Origin: an uncultured Opitutaceae bacterium
Lineage (GTDB): Bacteria; Verrucomicrobiota; Verrucomicrobiia; Opitutales; Opitutaceae
DNA length: 7,652 nt
Reading direction: 5' to 3'
Assembly (NCBI GenBank): GCA_937128785.1
Contig: CAKZMS010000612.1
Location: 1-7,652, forward strand
The notes beneath the pieces are model-generated. The model made no database searches, was not told the DNA's origin, and saw only the letters and a program-made list of their open reading frames with translations. A program made the translations under genes and the position numbers. Position 1 is the stretch's first letter. Each line of letters starts with the position of its first letter. Shown here piece after piece: positions 5,823 to 7,652 of the stretch.

Positions 5823-7325
5823 ATGAAATCACCCTCATTTCGACTCGGCATCTTCCTCCTCCTCTTAAGCTGCGGTTGGAGTCTGCACGCCACCGACCGA
5901 CCAAACATCATTTTGATGATGGGCGACGACCATGGGTGGGCAGAGGTCGCCTACAACGGGCACCCTTACCTGCACACCCCGGTGCTCGATGAAATGGCGG
6001 CAACCGGCCTGCGGTTTGATCGCTTCTACAGCGGCGGATCCACCTGCTCGCCCACGCGCGCCAGTTTTCTGACCGGTCGGCACCCGAATCGCATGGGCAC
6101 GTTCTCCCCCAACTGGTCGATGCGACCGGAGGAAATCTCGATGGCCCACCTGCTGCAGCAGGCCGGTTATCGAACCGCTCACTTTGGCAAGTGGCACATT
6201 GGCACGGTAAAAGCCGAATCGCCTCTGAGTCCCGGCGCGATGGGGTTCGATGAATGGCTGTCGCATGACAACTTCTTTGAGTTGGATCCGGTGATGTCCC
6301 GCAATGGCGGCCCGCCCCAGAAAATCCTCGGCGAAAGCTCCGAAATCCTGATCGACGAGACCATCCGATTCGCCGACGCCGCCGCGGCCGAAGGGAAACC
6401 CTTCCTGATTCTCTGCTGGTTCGGATCCCCCCATGAACCCTACATGGCCCTGCCCGAAGATCTGGCCCGCTACGAGGACCTGCCGGACCAATACGGCGAT
6501 GCGATGGTGCGACTGACCAGCCTAGAAACGGGCTCCGCCACCGAACGACCGGCGCGTGAGGTATTGCAGGAAAGATTTGCTGAAATCACTGCGATGGACC
6601 GGGCCATCGGGAAACTCCGAGACCACCTGGATGCCGTCGGCCTGCGGGATAACACCCTGCTGTTTTATTGCGGTGACAACGGAATCCCCTCGAGCGGCAA
6701 CTTCCATAGCCCCTTACGAGGAGCGAAGGGAGACGTCTACGACGGCGGCATCCGGGTCCCCGGCGTGATCGAATGGTCCGCTGCGATCCGCCAGCCGCGC
6801 GCCACCACGATGAACGCGGTGACCAGCGACTTGTTACCCACCGTGGTCGATCTGGCCGGAGGAGTTTCGCCGGAACGTCCCTTGGATGGAGTCAGTCTGC
6901 GCCCCCTCCTGCTCGGAGAGTCGGAAGAACGATCGGAGCCCATCTTATTTTGGAACTACGATCAACACACCGAGGGGGATCGCGGCGGTGAGCCCTACAT
7001 CGATCCCGCGCTGCAGGAAGGCACCACGCCGCTGGTGAAGATGATGCAGGGCAAATACACGCGGACCTTCCGAAACTTAAAACACCCCATCATTCGAGAA
7101 GCAGACTATGCCGGAGAATTCGCCGTGTTGGACGGGGAGTATAAGTTTGTGCTCAACGGCGAATCCGACGCCGGTGCAGAGCTGTTCAACCTGGAACAAG
7201 ATCCCTTCGAGACCACGAACCTCGCGGCGGATCACCCGGACCTGGTTGAGTCGTATCGCGAGCAATTACAACGCTGGCAAAACAGCGTGCTCCACAGCCT
7301 GACCGGCGGCGACTACCCGCGGTAG
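5823..7325 (+). CDS. Exported sulfatase, formylglycine-dependent (arylsulfatase A-like)
   Basis: Hydrolyses a sulfate ester, outside the cytoplasm. The signal sequence (R7, core 8-16) can be cut after A23; LLSC17 also resembles a lipobox, so a lipoprotein is possible. The sulfatase core starts R-P-N-I-I-L-M-M-G with metal ligands D35 and D36. The signature C75-S-P-T-R79, followed by ASFLTGR, is the site where C75 is converted to formylglycine. Other expected active-site residues are present: K123 and H125 (FGKWHIG), H204 (SPHEP), D285-N286 (CGDNG) and K302 (LRGAKGDVYDGGIRVP). The C-terminal subdomain has the usual E-L-F-N-L-E-Q-D-P-F-E-T-T-N-L motif. The length of 500 is normal and nothing is missing. 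The ATG at 5823 is fixed by the signal peptide; no Shine-Dalgarno is seen. The substrate, whether polysaccharide, mucin or small aryl sulfate, cannot be told. No maturase, glycosidase or transporter is adjacent, so its partners are elsewhere. Confidence 0.95.
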   Translation: MKSPSFRLGIFLLLLSCGWSLHATDRPNIILMMGDDHGWAEVAYNGHPYLHTPVLDEMAATGLRFDRFYSGGSTCSPTRASFLTGRHPNRMGTFSPNWSMRPEEISMAHLLQQAGYRTAHFGKWHIGTVKAESPLSPGAMGFDEWLSHDNFFELDPVMSRNGGPPQKILGESSEILIDETIRFADAAAAEGKPFLILCWFGSPHEPYMALPEDLARYEDLPDQYGDAMVRLTSLETGSATERPAREVLQERFAEITAMDRAIGKLRDHLDAVGLRDNTLLFYCGDNGIPSSGNFHSPLRGAKGDVYDGGIRVPGVIEWSAAIRQPRATTMNAVTSDLLPTVVDLAGGVSPERPLDGVSLRPLLLGESEERSEPILFWNYDQHTEGDRGGEPYIDPALQEGTTPLVKMMQGKYTRTFRNLKHPIIREADYAGEFAVLDGEYKFVLNGESDAGAELFNLEQDPFETTNLAADHPDLVESYREQLQRWQNSVLHSLTGGDYPR

Positions 7326-7326
7326 T
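7312..7326 (+). terminator. Small hairpin at the sulfatase stop codon, weak terminator candidate
   Basis: ACTACC (7312-7317) and GGTAGT (7321-7326) form a six-pair stem with a three-base loop, overlapping the sulfatase stop, with two more T residues after it. It lies in front of a convergent gene, where a terminator is expected. The stem is short and the T-run minimal, so the call is weak. Confidence 0.25.
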
Positions 7327-7356
7327 TTCCGTATCGAGGCGCGGCAGCGGCGGGAC

Positions 7357-7652
7357 TCAGGCGAGTTCCTCGACCGAAATATCGTGCTGCCGACCGTTGA
7401 TGGTGAGGCGGAGCCGGGTGGCGTTGGCCGAGGCTGGGGTCGCTATCGGCGCAGGTGCGGCGGGAGCGGCCGGCGCGGGGGTCGGCTTTGGTTCAGGTTT
7501 GGCTTCCGCGGGCTCCGGTTTTTTCTGCAGGGCCGCAAATTCGTTGGGGAACATGGCGTGGAGCACACAGGCCTCGTCATCGGTCGGCAAGTCCTTCGCC
7601 GCGAGTTCTTCGCGAAGCTTCGGCATGCGCGGTTCCAAAATATCGGCCGGGC
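7357..7652 (-). CDS. Oxaloacetate decarboxylase alpha / pyruvate carboxylase B-like protein, C-terminal part (5' end outside window)
   Basis: The last about 98 residues of a biotin-dependent carboxyltransferase. The frame is open to the right edge, and the edge-proximal part reads P-A-D-I-L-E-P-R-M-P-K-L-R-E-E-L, matching the conserved C-terminal PYC/OADA region. The D-D-E-A-C-V-L-H-A-M-F-P segment follows, corresponding to the D-E-D-V-L-x-Y-A-L-F-P motif of OadA proteins. Next come an Ala/Pro/Glu/Lys linker (about 45 residues) and L-R-L-T-I-N-G-R-Q-H-D-I-S-V-E-E-L-A before a TGA. In full-length OadA a similar strand pair is followed by a second linker and the biotinyl domain with its A-M-K-M lysine; here the protein ends first. 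The TTG at 7636-7638 is an internal Leu, not a start. OadA is a soluble cytosolic subunit that pairs with the membrane protein OadB in Na+-pumping decarboxylase, or acts in a split pyruvate carboxylase. It is convergent with the sulfatase, with 31 bases between stops. Confidence 0.8.
   Translation of the reverse strand, partial: PADILEPRMPKLREELAAKDLPTDDEACVLHAMFPNEFAALQKKPEPAEAKPEPKPTPAPAAPAAPAPIATPASANATRLRLTINGRQHDISVEELA

Noticed and set aside
5865..6491. A 208-codon minus-strand frame within the sulfatase gene
   Set aside because: It overlaps the conserved sulfatase catalytic core and has no recognisable protein features.
7357..7638. A small standalone 93-residue protein starting at the TTG at 7636-7638
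   Set aside because: The frame stays open to the window edge and the codons beyond the TTG continue the conserved PADILEP motif, so it is the tail of a longer gene.
1..7652. CRISPR arrays, tRNA or rRNA genes, insertion sequences, prophage or defence genes
   Set aside because: No repeat-spacer pattern, tRNA-like cloverleaf, transposase motif or terminal inverted repeats were seen; the coding is continuous with ordinary membrane and metabolic genes.

Overview
This window reads as ordinary chromosomal DNA from a moderately GC-rich Gram-negative bacterium. An outer-membrane channel lipoprotein and an exported sulfatase both require an outer membrane or periplasm. A formylglycine sulfatase, a membrane-transport cluster and an OadA-type carboxylase together, with few Shine-Dalgarno sequences, suggest the Planctomycetota/Verrucomicrobiota side of the tree, perhaps an Opitutaceae-like verrucomicrobium. 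That placement is inference from gene content only; no marker gene is present.

Layout. (1) 1-747 (+): a six-helix voltage-gated K+ channel, cut by the left window edge inside its first helix. (2) 831-1910 (+): an AI-2E/PerM-family membrane protein. (3) 1950-5737 (+): a compact three-gene tripartite efflux cassette made of a NodT-type outer-membrane lipoprotein, an HlyD/EmrA-type periplasmic adaptor and a small FUSC-like (DUF2955-type) inner-membrane protein. The gaps between its genes are 26 and 21 bases. (4) 5823-7325 (+): an exported arylsulfatase-type sulfatase with a CSPTR formylglycine motif and all expected active-site residues. (5) 7357-7652 (-): the C-terminal end of an oxaloacetate decarboxylase alpha subunit/pyruvate carboxylase B-like protein, convergent with the sulfatase and running off the right edge.

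How they fit together. The three efflux genes can form one envelope-spanning pump: the FUSC-like protein in the inner membrane, HlyD across the periplasm and the NodT-like lipoprotein as exit duct. The substrate is unknown; aromatic acids are a reasonable guess by analogy with AaeAB. The K+ channel and AI-2E protein are membrane proteins on the same strand but are not obviously part of the pump. The sulfatase has no maturase, transporter or glycosidase beside it here.

No clearly new system was found. The most notable points are the OadA-like protein ending without a biotinyl domain, the FUSC-like transporter with two halves joined by a seven-proline linker and no large cytosolic domain, a bulged hairpin just after the K+ channel gene, and a perfect 12-base palindrome where the ribosome binding site of the FUSC-like gene should lie. 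All gaps between genes are under 90 bases, so no long non-coding stretch exists.
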